Notes: generated by a model not told the origin, from the letters alone. Positions 19,859-28,100 are shown, counted from the stretch's first letter. The stretch is DNA of 64,000 nt from Noviherbaspirillum autotrophicum (GCF_000818395.1 NZ_JWJG01000028.1:4257918-4321917), one strand, 5' to 3'. Numbers and translations: made by a program.

Positions 19859-20683
19859 CTATGGGCGCGGCGCGGAATCGAGGGTCCAGCCGGTTGCGGA
19901 AAAAGCGGCCTGCCGCACGCTGGCGCAGGCGAAGGCTTGCTCATGCGCATTGTAGTCGCGCTGTTCGATGATCATGCGCCGGCTGTCGCGCGGCTCGAAA
20001 CGCACCAGGTTGAAGGAGTTGGCCTGGCCGCCGCGGCGGCGCGTCGACACGGCCGTGCCGGCCTGCAGGATCACGGCCTTGCGCGATGCCGGGCCGGCCA
20101 GGATGCAGTATGGCAAGTGAATGTGGCCGCCGAGGATGAGGTCTGCGCCGGCGTCGATCCACGCGGCCAGCGCATCGTCGGCGCCCCTGGCGCGGTTGCC
20201 CGCATCGCCGGCCTCGATGACGGCCAGCGGATGATGCAGCGCCACCACCTTGAAGGCTTGCGGCAGCTCCGCGATCTGCTGCGCCACCTGCCGCACCAGC
20301 GCGGCGGATAGCACGCCGTTCTTGTGGCGCAGCACGCGGGTCGAATTGACCCCGACCACGGCCAGCGCCGCTCCTTGCCAGCGCGGCGCCAGCGTGGGGC
20401 AGATATGGCGCAGGTAACGCCGGTACGGCCCCGTGAAGCGGGAAAACAGGTCGAACAGCGGCAAGTCGTGATTGCCGGGCAGCGTCAGCACCGGAAGCGG
20501 CGCCAGGCTGTCGAGAAAAGCGCGCGCGGCGCGAAATTGCGCGCGCCGCGCGCGCTGCGTGATGTCGCCCGACAGCACCACCAGGTCCGGCGCCGCCTGC
20601 AGCAACGCTTGCCGCAGCGCTAGGCACACCGGCGCGTCCTCGGTGCCGAAATGGGTGTCCGAGATATGCGCGATGCACGTCAT
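19859..20683 (-). CDS. Calcineurin-like metallophosphoesterase
   Basis: The 274-residue protein has all the metal-binding motifs of the superfamily: ISDTHFG (Asp9, His11), SGDITQ, PGNHDLP, ALHHPL and GGHIHLP. The substrate may be a cyclic nucleotide, nucleotide or phospholipid intermediate and cannot be told. The ATG overlaps the stop of the upstream lipid-kinase gene (ATGA), so the two are translationally coupled. A paired kinase and phosphatase suggests lipid phosphate metabolism (inference). Confidence 0.9.
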   Translation of the reverse strand: MTCIAHISDTHFGTEDAPVCLALRQALLQAAPDLVVLSGDITQRARRAQFRAARAFLDSLAPLPVLTLPGNHDLPLFDLFSRFTGPYRRYLRHICPTLAPRWQGAALAVVGVNSTRVLRHKNGVLSAALVRQVAQQIAELPQAFKVVALHHPLAVIEAGDAGNRARGADDALAAWIDAGADLILGGHIHLPYCILAGPASRKAVILQAGTAVSTRRRGGQANSFNLVRFEPRDSRRMIIEQRDYNAHEQAFACASVRQAAFSATGWTLDSAPRP

Positions 20684-21723
20684 TGGCGCACCTCTGGCTG
20701 CGCCGGGACGATGACTTGCAGCGCATCGGGCACTGACTCGACCACCAGCGGCAGCGTGCAGTCGATCGCTTCGCCGTCGATCGCCACCCGGATACGGCGC
20801 GCCGCGCCATCGAGCCAGTCCAGATGCACCCGCTGCGCACAGTACTGCCGCAAGTCCGGCGCGTTTTCCAGGCGCGCGGCGGCGCCGCGCAGGATCAGAC
20901 CGAGCAGGTCGAGCCGGCTGGCGGGCGGCAGGGCCAGCACGGCCAGCTCGCCGCGCGCCACGCATACCGCCTCGTCCAGGCCGAGCTGTTCCATCTGCAG
21001 CGCATTGCGCCCGAAAAACACGGTCAGCGCCGGCAGCGTCATCGGCTGGCCATCGATATCCAGGCGCAGCCGGTACGTCCTGTGCTCGCGCAGCAGGGTG
21101 ACCAGCGCCGACGCCAGCGCCACCAGGCGGTGGCGCCCGAAGCGATTCTTGTGCACTTCCCGGTGTTCGAGCAGCTTGCGGTACAGGCCGATGCTGGCAT
21201 TGTTCAGGAACAGCCGACCGTTGACGAGCCCGACCGGCACCCGGCGCAGACGGCCTTCGGTGACGACGCGCGTGGCGGCTGCGGCGTCGAGCGGAATGCC
21301 CAGATCGCGCGCAAAGTAATTGAAGGTGCCAAGGGGAATGACGGCAAACGGCAGCGCCCGCGCATGCGCCACCGACGCCACGGTGTTCAAGGTGCCGTCG
21401 CCGCCGGCCGCCACCAGGATGCCCGGCCGGGTATCGGCCGCCTGCCTGACCAGCGCCGACAATTCGCGCGGGCGCCGCGCCACAAGCACTTGCACGTCGC
21501 GGCCCGACGCCTTCAAGGCCTCGTCGATGGCGCTGCGCGCATCGAACTTATCCTTGCTGCCGGAACGCGCATTCATCAGCACCGTAATCGGCAAGCGCTC
21601 GACAGCGATGACCGGCGGCGCCGGTGCGACGGGGGCAGGCGAAGTGTCGGATATCACGGTTTCCTCCGGTATCGGGGCGGCATCGATACAGGGTACTCCG
21701 TAACGCGCGAATCGGTTTTGCAA
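20680..21723 (-). CDS. Diacylglycerol-kinase-family lipid kinase
   Basis: The 347-residue protein has the DAGK catalytic loop GGDGT (residues 107-111), preceded by LMNARSGSKDKF and followed by IPLGTFNYFARDLG, as in YegS/BmrU/sphingosine-kinase-like enzymes. It probably phosphorylates diacylglycerol or a related lipid with ATP at the inner membrane face. The first ~40 residues are not part of the fold and the true start may lie downstream, for example at Val23 (GTG). It is coupled to the metallophosphoesterase by an ATGA overlap. Confidence 0.9.
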   Translation of the reverse strand: MQNRFARYGVPCIDAAPIPEETVISDTSPAPVAPAPPVIAVERLPITVLMNARSGSKDKFDARSAIDEALKASGRDVQVLVARRPRELSALVRQAADTRPGILVAAGGDGTLNTVASVAHARALPFAVIPLGTFNYFARDLGIPLDAAAATRVVTEGRLRRVPVGLVNGRLFLNNASIGLYRKLLEHREVHKNRFGRHRLVALASALVTLLREHRTYRLRLDIDGQPMTLPALTVFFGRNALQMEQLGLDEAVCVARGELAVLALPPASRLDLLGLILRGAAARLENAPDLRQYCAQRVHLDWLDGAARRIRVAIDGEAIDCTLPLVVESVPDALQVIVPAQPEVRQ

Positions 21724-21820
21724 AAAATCTGCCTTGCGGCAGGAATTCTTGCTTGTTCAACACCCGCCTCCTGCTGCGATGCGTGGGCGTGATGGGAGGG
21801 CGGCGTCTTTGCTATGCTGC

Positions 21821-21851
21821 TTGACTTCGACTGCACTCTAAGTCTTAGCAT
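21821..21851 (+). promoter_or_regulatory. MerR-type promoter/operator with 19-bp spacer
   Basis: TTGACT (21821-21826) and TAGCAT (21846-21851) are 19 bp apart, the over-long spacing that MerR-family activators correct by DNA distortion. The spacer region holds the dyad GACTT/AAGTC (21822-21826 and 21840-21844). The -10 overlaps the ATG at 21850, so that codon and the upstream frame cannot be the translation start from this promoter. Confidence 0.65.
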
Positions 21852-21858
21852 GGGAACC

Positions 21859-22266
21859 GTGACCAGCAATTTCATTTCCATCGGCGAATTGTCCGGCTTG
21901 ACGGGCCTGTCCGCGCACACGCTGCGCTTTTACGAAAAAGCCGGCATCCTGCGCCCGGTCGGACGTGCCGCGAACGGACACCGGCGTTATCGCAGCGACG
22001 ACGTGCTGTGGCTCGAGTTCGTGTTGCGGCTCAAGCATACCGGCATGTCACTGGCCGATATCCGGCGCTATGCGCAATTGCGCGTGCGCGGAGAGGAGAC
22101 TTTGCCCGCGCGGCTTGCGATGTTGCAGCTCCATCAAGAGCGCCTGGTCGCCAGAATGGCTGAGCTGGAAAACTGTTCTTCTGCACTCGACGACAAGATA
22201 CGGGCTTACCGGAAAATGATCGCCGCCGCCAGGAAGACAAAGAAACGAGAACCAGGAGAAAGGTGA
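21859..22266 (+). CDS. MerR-family transcriptional activator (AdhR/NmlR-like)
   Basis: The product has the MerR winged helix at its N terminus ([21 protein letters not shown], then [27 protein letters not shown], in part). A coiled-coil dimerisation helix and a basic tail follow. No Cys cluster for metal binding is visible, which points to an organic or aldehyde-type signal as in AdhR/NmlR proteins (inference). The frame is open upstream to 21814, but the operator-promoter at 21821-21851 lies in it. The GTG at 21859 falls at the predicted transcript start, which would make the mRNA leaderless; 135 residues result. It is followed after 4 bases by a CMD-family gene. Confidence 0.85.
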   Translation: MTSNFISIGELSGLTGLSAHTLRFYEKAGILRPVGRAANGHRRYRSDDVLWLEFVLRLKHTGMSLADIRRYAQLRVRGEETLPARLAMLQLHQERLVARMAELENCSSALDDKIRAYRKMIAAARKTKKREPGER

Positions 22267-22270
22267 GCCA

Positions 22271-22690
22271 ATGACATCCGATACAGTCCATGCACAGCAA
22301 CCCGGCACCCGCTATGCGCGCGGCCTGGAAAAATTGCGCGAGATCGACGGCCGCGCCGGCGAGCGCGTCATCGAGGCGCTCGCCGACATCGCGCCCGACT
22401 TCGCGCGCTACCTGATCGAGTTTCCGTTCGGCGATATCTACGCGCGACCGCAGCTCGATCTGCGCTCCAGGGAAATCGTGGTGGTGGCCGCGCTCACGGC
22501 GCTCGGCAACGCGGCGCCGCAACTGAAGGTCCATATTCATGGTGCGCTCAATGTCGGCTGCAGCCGCGAAGAAGTGGTCGAGGTCATCATGCAGATGGCC
22601 GTGTATGCCGGCTTTCCCTCCGCGCTGAATGGCTTGTTCGCGGCCAAGGAAGTCTTTGCCGAGCGCGCCGCCGTGCCGCCGGCAGAGTGA
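22271..22690 (+). CDS. Carboxymuconolactone decarboxylase (CMD)-family protein
   Basis: The 139-residue protein matches PcaC/CMD-like proteins: [35 protein letters not shown], then [22 protein letters not shown] (both quoted in part). There is no CxxC peroxidase motif, so it is of the PcaC rather than the AhpD type. It sits between a MerR activator and an alpha/beta-hydrolase in one operon. In Bacillus the aldehyde-responsive AdhR also controls a CMD-family gene, so a role in handling reactive carbonyls is possible (inference). Confidence 0.88.
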   Translation: MTSDTVHAQQPGTRYARGLEKLREIDGRAGERVIEALADIAPDFARYLIEFPFGDIYARPQLDLRSREIVVVAALTALGNAAPQLKVHIHGALNVGCSREEVVEVIMQMAVYAGFPSALNGLFAAKEVFAERAAVPPAE

Positions 22691-22714
22691 GCGATTGCCA
22701 GTGTCAGGACGAAC

Positions 22715-23458
22715 ATGCCTTACGCACACAACGACGGTATCGACATTTATTACGAGACGCATGGCGAAGGGCCGCCGCTGGTGCTGCTGCACGGCTTCAC
22801 CGCGCAATCGGCGCAATGGCAAGCCTACGGCTATGTCGATGAGCTGCGGCAATCGCACCGCTTGATCCTGATCGACGCGCGCGGCCATGGCAACAGCGCC
22901 AAGCCGCATGAGCGCAGCGCCTACCGGCTGGAGCAGCGGTTAGGCGATATCGTCGCGGTGCTCGATGCGCTGGGCATCGCGTGCGCGCACTTCTGCGGCT
23001 ATTCGATGGGCGGCTGGCTGGCGTTCGGCATGGCCTGCCATCATCCGCAGCGGGTCGCGTCGCTCATCGTCGGCGGCGCCCATCCGTACCAGGAGACTTT
23101 CGATACCTTCGAGGGCGTCGACGGCGCCGACCCGGATGCCTTCATCGCGGCGCTGGAAGGCTTCATCGGCGAGCGCATCGGCGCGCGGGCGCGTGCCGTC
23201 ATTCTCGACAACGACCTGGCGGCGCTCTGCGCGGCAGCCGTCGACCGCGCCAGCTTTGCGGCATGGCTGCCGTCGCTGGCCGTGCCGCTGCTGATGTTTG
23301 TCGGCGAACGCGACCAGCGGCTGGCACCCGTGCGGCGCGCCGCCGCCGAACTCGATGCGGCGCTGGTCGTGCTGCCCCACTATGGCCATGGGGGCGCACT
23401 GGCGGCGCGCGCAGCCCTCATGCCGCACTTCAGGGCATTCCTGCAGGCGCGGACATGA
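22715..23458 (+). CDS. Alpha/beta-hydrolase
   Basis: The 247-residue protein has a complete fold signature: PLVLLHGFTAQSAQW, DARGHGNSAKP, nucleophile elbow GYSMGG (Ser97), an Asp near VGERDQRLAP and a His in PHYGHGG. The family includes 3-oxoadipate enol-lactonase-like enzymes, and the neighbouring CMD-family gene makes a lactone-hydrolysing role conceivable. No other protocatechuate genes are present, so this stays a guess. It is the last gene of the MerR operon. Confidence 0.88.
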   Translation: MPYAHNDGIDIYYETHGEGPPLVLLHGFTAQSAQWQAYGYVDELRQSHRLILIDARGHGNSAKPHERSAYRLEQRLGDIVAVLDALGIACAHFCGYSMGGWLAFGMACHHPQRVASLIVGGAHPYQETFDTFEGVDGADPDAFIAALEGFIGERIGARARAVILDNDLAALCAAAVDRASFAAWLPSLAVPLLMFVGERDQRLAPVRRAAAELDAALVVLPHYGHGGALAARAALMPHFRAFLQART

Positions 23459-23557
23459 CAGCATGCTCAGTGCCGGGCAAGAACGAATGGTTTGCGGGAG
23501 ATTCGTGTTCCGCTGGAGGCGGCAGCATCGCGCGCCGGGCTGGAGGAACGCCTGCCG

Positions 23558-23698
23558 TCACGTCAAATGCCGCTCCACCGCCATCGCGGCCACGCGCGGC
23601 TCGCCGGGATTGCCGCCAAGATTGATCGGCACGGTCACAAACGTTGCCAGCACGACCGGCGCCAGTGCTACGGCCACGACGGCGAGGTATTGGTGAAT
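23558..23698 (-). CDS. Possible small membrane protein without an ATG start
   Basis: A minus-strand frame encodes a 46-residue stretch with one strong hydrophobic helix (LAVVAVALAPVVLATF), then VPINLGGNPGEP, and a natural stop. It looks like a real small membrane protein. The best start would be ATT (23698), or a GTG about seven codons further in, and no ribosome site is evident. It may be decayed or non-coding. It fills part of the 408-base gap 23459-23866; the rest of the gap holds the CTTAAG boxes. Confidence 0.3.
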   Translation of the reverse strand: MHQYLAVVAVALAPVVLATFVTVPINLGGNPGEPRVAAMAVERHLT

Positions 23699-23773
23699 AA
23701 AAAGACGAAGAACAGGATGCATCGTGTATTCATTTCATGCAGTGGATCGATGAGCGCATCCTCGGCGCTGGAG

Positions 23774-23790
23774 CTTAAGAGATGCTTAAG
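23774..23790 (+). promoter_or_regulatory. PmrA/QseB-like box 1
   Basis: CTTAAG-agatg-CTTAAG is a perfect direct repeat of a palindromic hexamer with N5 spacing (11-bp period). This agrees with the published PmrA-type consensus YTTAAK-N5-YTTAAK. Confidence 0.6.
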
Positions 23791-23807
23791 ACGGGCAGGC
23801 CGCACCG

Positions 23808-23824
23808 CTTAAGCTCGCCTTAAG
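23808..23824 (+). promoter_or_regulatory. PmrA/QseB-like box 2
   Basis: CTTAAG-ctcgc-CTTAAG has the same architecture as box 1, starts 34 bp after it, and ends 42 bases before the ATG of the SHP cytochrome gene. A weak -10 candidate (GATCAT) follows 10 bases after the second repeat. Confidence 0.65.
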
Positions 23825-23866
23825 ATTCGCGCCAGATCATGGCAACTCGTCTACCAAGGAGTTGTC

Positions 23867-24283
23867 ATGAATCCGAATTCCCTGCATCGATCCCGGCTGC
23901 TGTCGTGCGCCGCGCTGGCGCTGGCATGCAGTCTGTCTGCCGCCGCGCAGGCGGCGACCCCGGCCGAGCTGCTGGCCGGCTACACGGCCAAGGCCGGGGC
24001 GCCCGCGTCGCCCGAGCGCGGCCAGCAGTTTTTCACGAACCGCCATGGCCATGAATGGAGCTGCGCCTCCTGTCATGGCGAAGCCCCCACCCAGACCGGA
24101 AAGCATGCGGCAACCGGCAAGCCGATCCGCCCGATGGCGCCGGCCTTCAATCCCGAACGCTTCAGCGATGCGGCCAAGACCGAGAAATGGTTCCGCCGCA
24201 ATTGCAACGACGTCGTCGGCCGTGAATGCACGCCGGCCGAAAAGGCCGATGTGCTGAGCTGGCTGATGACGCTCAAGCCTTGA
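23867..24283 (+). CDS. SHP-like monoheme cytochrome c (DUF1924)
   Basis: The 138-residue precursor has a Sec signal peptide (to about residue 29), one heme c site CASCH (residues 66-70) and the NCNDVVGREC segment typical of DUF1924. In that family the two Cys form a disulfide and an Asn can act as an axial heme ligand, as in sphaeroides heme protein SHP. SHP binds O2 or NO and is reduced by a diheme partner. The start follows AAGGAG. It opens an operon with a diheme cytochrome c and a cytochrome b, behind two CTTAAG-N5-CTTAAG boxes. Confidence 0.88.
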   Translation: MNPNSLHRSRLLSCAALALACSLSAAAQAATPAELLAGYTAKAGAPASPERGQQFFTNRHGHEWSCASCHGEAPTQTGKHAATGKPIRPMAPAFNPERFSDAAKTEKWFRRNCNDVVGRECTPAEKADVLSWLMTLKP

Positions 24284-24318
24284 GCGTTCCTTCTCTACCC
24301 TCTCTCGGAGAACCGATC

Positions 24319-24792
24319 ATGCCATTTCAACTTCGCTGCTTCACCCTGCTGGCCGCCGCGTCCATCGGCAGCGCCAGCGTCGCGCTGGCCGACGACGGGC
24401 ACCGTGCGCGCGTGCCGCTGCTGCCCACCTATCAGCAGGAATGCGCCTCCTGCCACGTGGCTTACCCGCCCGGCATGCTGCCTGCCGTATCCTGGCAGCG
24501 CCTAATGAACAACCTGCCGCACCATTTCGGCACCGACGCATCGCTGGACGCCGCCACCGTGCAGCAACTGTCCGCCTGGCTGACGGCCAATGCCGGCAGC
24601 GACCGGCGCGTGCGCGAAGCGCCGCCGCAAGACCGTATTACCCGTTCCGCATGGTTCGTGCGCAAGCACGACGAGGTGCCGCCTGCCGTCTGGAAGCGGG
24701 CGGCGGTGAAGAGCCCGTCCAACTGCGCTGCCTGCCATACCCGAGCCGACCAAGGAGATTTCGATGAAGACTACGTCCGTATCCCGCGCTAA
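24319..24792 (+). CDS. Diheme cytochrome c (DHC)
   Basis: The 157-residue precursor has a signal peptide (cut near ALA, residue 24), a first heme site CASCH (residues 42-46) and a second CAACH near the C terminus, with the body NNLPHHFGTDASLDAATVQQLSAWL (quoted in part). It matches the DHC proteins that pass electrons from a membrane cytochrome b to SHP in the periplasm. GGAG precedes the ATG. Its 3' end overlaps the cytochrome b gene by 29 bases, so the two are tightly coupled. Confidence 0.9.
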   Translation: MPFQLRCFTLLAAASIGSASVALADDGHRARVPLLPTYQQECASCHVAYPPGMLPAVSWQRLMNNLPHHFGTDASLDAATVQQLSAWLTANAGSDRRVREAPPQDRITRSAWFVRKHDEVPPAVWKRAAVKSPSNCAACHTRADQGDFDEDYVRIPR

Positions 24793-25510
24793 TGCGTCTG
24801 CATCCGCGCCCGCAGCAGTATCCGATCCACAAGCCCGCCGCATCCTGGTGTGGGACGCGCCGGTGCGGGTGTTCCACTGGCTGATGGTGCTGTCGTTCGC
24901 CGGCGCCTATCTGACCGCCGAGAGCGAACGCTGGCGGCTGGTGCACGTGAGCCTGGGCTACACCATGGCCGGACTGGTCGTCTTTCGCATTCTGTGGGGA
25001 CTGATCGGCACCCGCTACGCGCGCTTCTCGGATTTCGTGCGCGGTCCGGGGGCCGTCATGCACTACCTGGGTTCGCTGGTGCGCGGCCGGCCCGAGCACC
25101 ATACCGGGCACAATCCGGCCGGCGCGCTGGCCATCGTCGCGCTGCTGGCGCTGACGGTGGCGGTGACGGCGGCGGGCTGGGCCACCTACAGCGAAATCGG
25201 CGGTGATTGGCTCGAAGAAGTACACGAGGCCGCCGCCAACGTCATGCTGGCCATCGTCGGCGTGCATGTCGCCGCGGTCATCGTCAGCAGCCGCCTGCAC
25301 CGAGAAAACCTGGTGCGCGCCATGATCACCGGCCGCAAGCAGGGCCGTCCGGAAGAAGGCATCCGCAGTGCCTGGCGTGGCGTGGCCGCGCTGCTGCTGG
25401 CTGCCGTGCTGGGCTTCTGGTGGCTGCAGTGGCAGGGCGCGCCCGCTGCCGACGGCAGTGCGGCTGCCGTGTCGTCCCAGGCAGCAGGCCGCGCGTACGA
25501 CGACGACTGA
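24764..25510 (+). CDS. Cytochrome b561-type membrane cytochrome b
   Basis: The 248-residue protein has a b561/Ni-Fe-hydrogenase-type core. WDAPVRVFHWLMVLSFAGAYLTAE (quoted in part) opens the first helix with a heme His, and further His residues lie in LVHVSLGYTMAGL, EEVHEAAANVMLAIVGVHV and RLHREN. Four core helices plus one C-terminal helix are visible. It should oxidise quinol and reduce the DHC protein. The start has AAGGAG inside the end of the previous gene. Confidence 0.9.
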   Translation: MKTTSVSRANASASAPAAVSDPQARRILVWDAPVRVFHWLMVLSFAGAYLTAESERWRLVHVSLGYTMAGLVVFRILWGLIGTRYARFSDFVRGPGAVMHYLGSLVRGRPEHHTGHNPAGALAIVALLALTVAVTAAGWATYSEIGGDWLEEVHEAAANVMLAIVGVHVAAVIVSSRLHRENLVRAMITGRKQGRPEEGIRSAWRGVAALLLAAVLGFWWLQWQGAPAADGSAAAVSSQAAGRAYDDD

Positions 25511-25539
25511 GCCCGTTGTCCTTCGGAGCTGCTACACTC

Positions 25540-25572
25540 CGGCACGGTCGCATTTGCGGCCGTGCCGTTTTT
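25540..25572 (+). terminator. Intrinsic terminator after the cytochrome operon
   Basis: CGGCACGG pairs with CCGTGCCG, and the inner TCGC/GCGG pairing with an ATTT tetraloop gives a ~12-bp stem. TTTTT follows. It lies 30 bases after the cytochrome b stop and closes the operon without a two-component system, which often accompanies such operons elsewhere. Confidence 0.9.
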
Positions 25573-25658
25573 GCTGCATGGGGCAATGTGTAGCGTGCGG
25601 CGATGACCAGGACAACAACCGAGGTCGGGGGCAAGCCGAGACTGGCGCTCCGGCCGTA

Positions 25659-26906
25659 ATGATTCAGCCCGTGCAAATCACCCCTTCACTGCTTGCCGCA
25701 TTTGCCGCCGCCCTCGGCGGCGGTCTGCTCGTCGGGATCGAACGCGAGCGCAGCAAAGGCAGCGGGCCGGGCCGCGCGGTGGCAGGCATCCGCAGCTTCG
25801 CGCTGGCGGCCGCCGCCGGCGCTGCCGCGCAAGCGGTCGGCCAGCCCTGGCTGGTGGCCGCCGGCGCCGCCCTGATCGCCGCGCTGACCGGCATTACCTA
25901 CTGGCGCCAGCGTACCGACGACCCCGGCGTGACCACCGAACTGGCCCTGTTCCTGACCTATGTGCTGGGCGTGGCCGCCGTGGGCGATGCGCAGCTGGCC
26001 GCCGCCGGTTTCGTCGTGGTAGCGGTTCTGCTGGCAAGCAAGACGCGCCTGCACCGCTTTGCAACCGAGGTGTTGAGCGGCAGCGAAATCCGCGACGGCC
26101 TGATCCTGGCCGCAGCCGCGCTGGTGTTCTGGCCCCTGATTCCCGACCAGCCGGTGGCTCTGCTGGCCGGCACCAATCCGCATCATCTGTGGCGCCTGGT
26201 GGTGCTACTGATGGCCCTGCAGGCGATTGGCTATATCGCGGTGCGCAGCGTCAGCGCCAGGATCGGCATCGTGCTGGCCGGGCTGGCGTCGGGACTGGTG
26301 TCGAGCACGTCGACCGTCGCCGCCATGGGAGCTCGCGCGCGGCGCCAGCCGCAGCTGGCCGCCGCCTGCGCTGCCGGCGCGCTGAGCTCCAATACCTCCT
26401 CGATGCTGCTGGTCTTTTCGGTGGCGACCGCGATCCACGCCCCGGTGCTGGCGGTGATCTGGCCGGCGCTGTTGGCCGGCATGGCGGCTTGCCTGGCCGC
26501 CGTCGCGATCAATGCGCGCGGGCCGGCCGACGAAGGCGGCGCATCGGCGTCGCCGGGCCCGGTATTCAACATCGGCCAGACCGTCGGCTTCGCGCTGTTT
26601 CTGACAGCGCTAACAGGCATCGTCGCGCTCGTGACGCAACGTTACGGCACCACGGTGGCGGGCGCCGTGGCGGCGCTGACGGCGACCGTGGACATGCAAG
26701 CCTCGATCGGCGCGTTGTTTTCGCTGGCCGCGCACGGCGAGCTGGGCGACGGCGCGATCATGCAGCCCCTGCTGGCGGTGCTGTCCGCCAACATGGGCTG
26801 CAAGGTCCTCATTGCCTGGGTCACCGGGGGCCGCGCGTTCGGCTTGCGCATGGCGGCCGGCCTGCTGGGGACGCTGGCCGCGATGTGGGCAACGCTGCTG
26901 CTGTAG
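25659..26906 (+). CDS. MgtC/SapB-like N-terminal plus DUF4010 membrane protein
   Basis: The 415-residue polytopic protein starts with the MgtC-like pattern AAALGGGLLVGIERERSKG and GIRSFALAAAAGA. It continues through many Ala/Leu-rich helices into a DUF4010 domain (GLVSSTSTVAAMGARAR, LSANMGCKVLIAWVTGG). About eleven to twelve membrane segments are visible. Family function is unknown; Mg2+ or stress-related transport has been suggested for MgtC relatives. The frame is open upstream to 25368, but the terminator lies there, so ATG 25659 is the likely start, though its ribosome site is weak. Confidence 0.82.
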   Translation: MIQPVQITPSLLAAFAAALGGGLLVGIERERSKGSGPGRAVAGIRSFALAAAAGAAAQAVGQPWLVAAGAALIAALTGITYWRQRTDDPGVTTELALFLTYVLGVAAVGDAQLAAAGFVVVAVLLASKTRLHRFATEVLSGSEIRDGLILAAAALVFWPLIPDQPVALLAGTNPHHLWRLVVLLMALQAIGYIAVRSVSARIGIVLAGLASGLVSSTSTVAAMGARARRQPQLAAACAAGALSSNTSSMLLVFSVATAIHAPVLAVIWPALLAGMAACLAAVAINARGPADEGGASASPGPVFNIGQTVGFALFLTALTGIVALVTQRYGTTVAGAVAALTATVDMQASIGALFSLAAHGELGDGAIMQPLLAVLSANMGCKVLIAWVTGGRAFGLRMAAGLLGTLAAMWATLLL

Positions 26907-26927
26907 CAGCGAAGCTTGCGCCCGCAA

Positions 26928-26979
26928 CGGCCATCGCGCCCTGCGCGAAAGGAAAACCCGGCGCAGGGCGCGATGGCCG
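26928..26979. terminator. Perfect 19-bp hairpin between convergent genes
   Basis: CGGCCATCGCGCCCTGCGC (26928-26946) and its exact complement (26961-26979) flank a purine-rich 14-base loop. There is no U-tract on either strand. Its position between two convergent stop codons, 6 bases from one of them, suggests a bidirectional I-shaped terminator or mRNA-end stabiliser. Confidence 0.65.
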
Positions 26980-26985
26980 CGCTGC

Positions 26986-27903
26986 TTACTTGGTGGTGAA
27001 GTTGGTCAGCCACTGCAGGTTGGTATCAAGCTCCCAGCTGACGGTGCCCGATTGCCAGCCGCTGTCGTTGCTGCTTTGGCTGCCCAGGCAATCGCCGGAC
27101 TTGCGCATGTAGCAGTGGTCGGCCGAGCCGTCCTGCACTTGCGTGTTCTTGACGATGATCCAGCCGCTGTTGTTGCTGGTCAGGCAGGCGTAGGAGCCGC
27201 TCTTGCAAGTCATGCCGGTCACGTTCTGCAGCGACGACTGCACCGCCGATTGCGAACCGCCGGCAAAATTGTCGCGCTCGCCGTCGACCGCGCGCAGACG
27301 GTCGCTCTGCAGGGTGCGGTTGCCGTTGGAAACGCAGGAGGACAAGTCGTAGGTCGAGTAGACGTTGCTCATGCCCATGCCGTATGCCGCCTGTACCCGC
27401 GCATCGTAATTCTTCGCCAGCAGTGCCAGGACCGATCCTTGGCTGAAGCCGGCCACCACGATGCCCTTGCTGCAGTCGGCCTTGGCGCGCGAGCACAGCT
27501 GCGCCACGGCGCTGACGCTGCTGTTGGGCGAGAAGATGCAGCTCGACTTGGAGGACAGGACCGAGCAGTTGCCGAACTGGGACGTGGCGTAATCGACGGT
27601 CGCGGCGACATAGCCCTTGTTGGCCATGTTGTTGACGGCGGCCATGGCGGCGGCATTGTTGTACGACTCGCTGGTGCCGACCATGTAGATGAACACCGGG
27701 TAGGTGCCGGTCGCCGACGGTTCGACGCCGGAAATATTGTAGGTGCTGCCGCACGAGCCGCCGTACACGCTGGCGCCGTTGTAGCTTGCCGCAAACGTCG
27801 TGGTCTGGGCCGCAGCCTGGCCGGCGGATGCCGCGCCGGCCAGCAGGGTGCCGGCGACCGCCAGCATGTGGAAGATGTTGTTGCGCGACGAAGTGTTCCT
27901 CAT
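26986..27903 (-). CDS. Secreted serine hydrolase of unknown substrate
   Basis: The 305-residue precursor has a signal peptide (to about AQA/AAQ near residue 30). The mature protein is rich in Ser, Asn and Gly and has ten or so Cys, which suggests a disulfide-stabilised exported enzyme. The alpha/beta-hydrolase nucleophile elbow is GFSQG (Ser154), preceded by YPVFIYMVGTSESYN and KGYVAATVDY. A dienelactone-hydrolase/depolymerase-like fold is plausible. ATG 27903 is chosen because GGAG lies just upstream; the in-frame ATG 27915 lacks this. It has a long leader from a promoter at 28237-28265. Confidence 0.75.
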   Translation of the reverse strand: MRNTSSRNNIFHMLAVAGTLLAGAASAGQAAAQTTTFAASYNGASVYGGSCGSTYNISGVEPSATGTYPVFIYMVGTSESYNNAAAMAAVNNMANKGYVAATVDYATSQFGNCSVLSSKSSCIFSPNSSVSAVAQLCSRAKADCSKGIVVAGFSQGSVLALLAKNYDARVQAAYGMGMSNVYSTYDLSSCVSNGNRTLQSDRLRAVDGERDNFAGGSQSAVQSSLQNVTGMTCKSGSYACLTSNNSGWIIVKNTQVQDGSADHCYMRKSGDCLGSQSSNDSGWQSGTVSWELDTNLQWLTNFTTK

Positions 27904-28100
27904 TGGTGTCTCCATGAATGGCAATTGGTTTTTTATGTGATGCACCGCCCTTACCGGCTGGGAAAACGCCAGCGGATACGGCTTGGTTTGACGCATGCAG
28001 GGTCGCTGCATGCGGGACGAGGGGCGCGGCGTATGGCGCATGGCGCCGCCTCCCCTCAATGGAGAGCCGAGGGCTGAGTGGGTAAACACACCCTCTTCAT

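Noticed and set aside
23492-23812. Plus-strand open frame of 106 codons
   Set aside because: It crosses the tandem CTTAAG boxes, has no ribosome site and an Arg-rich shadow-like composition.
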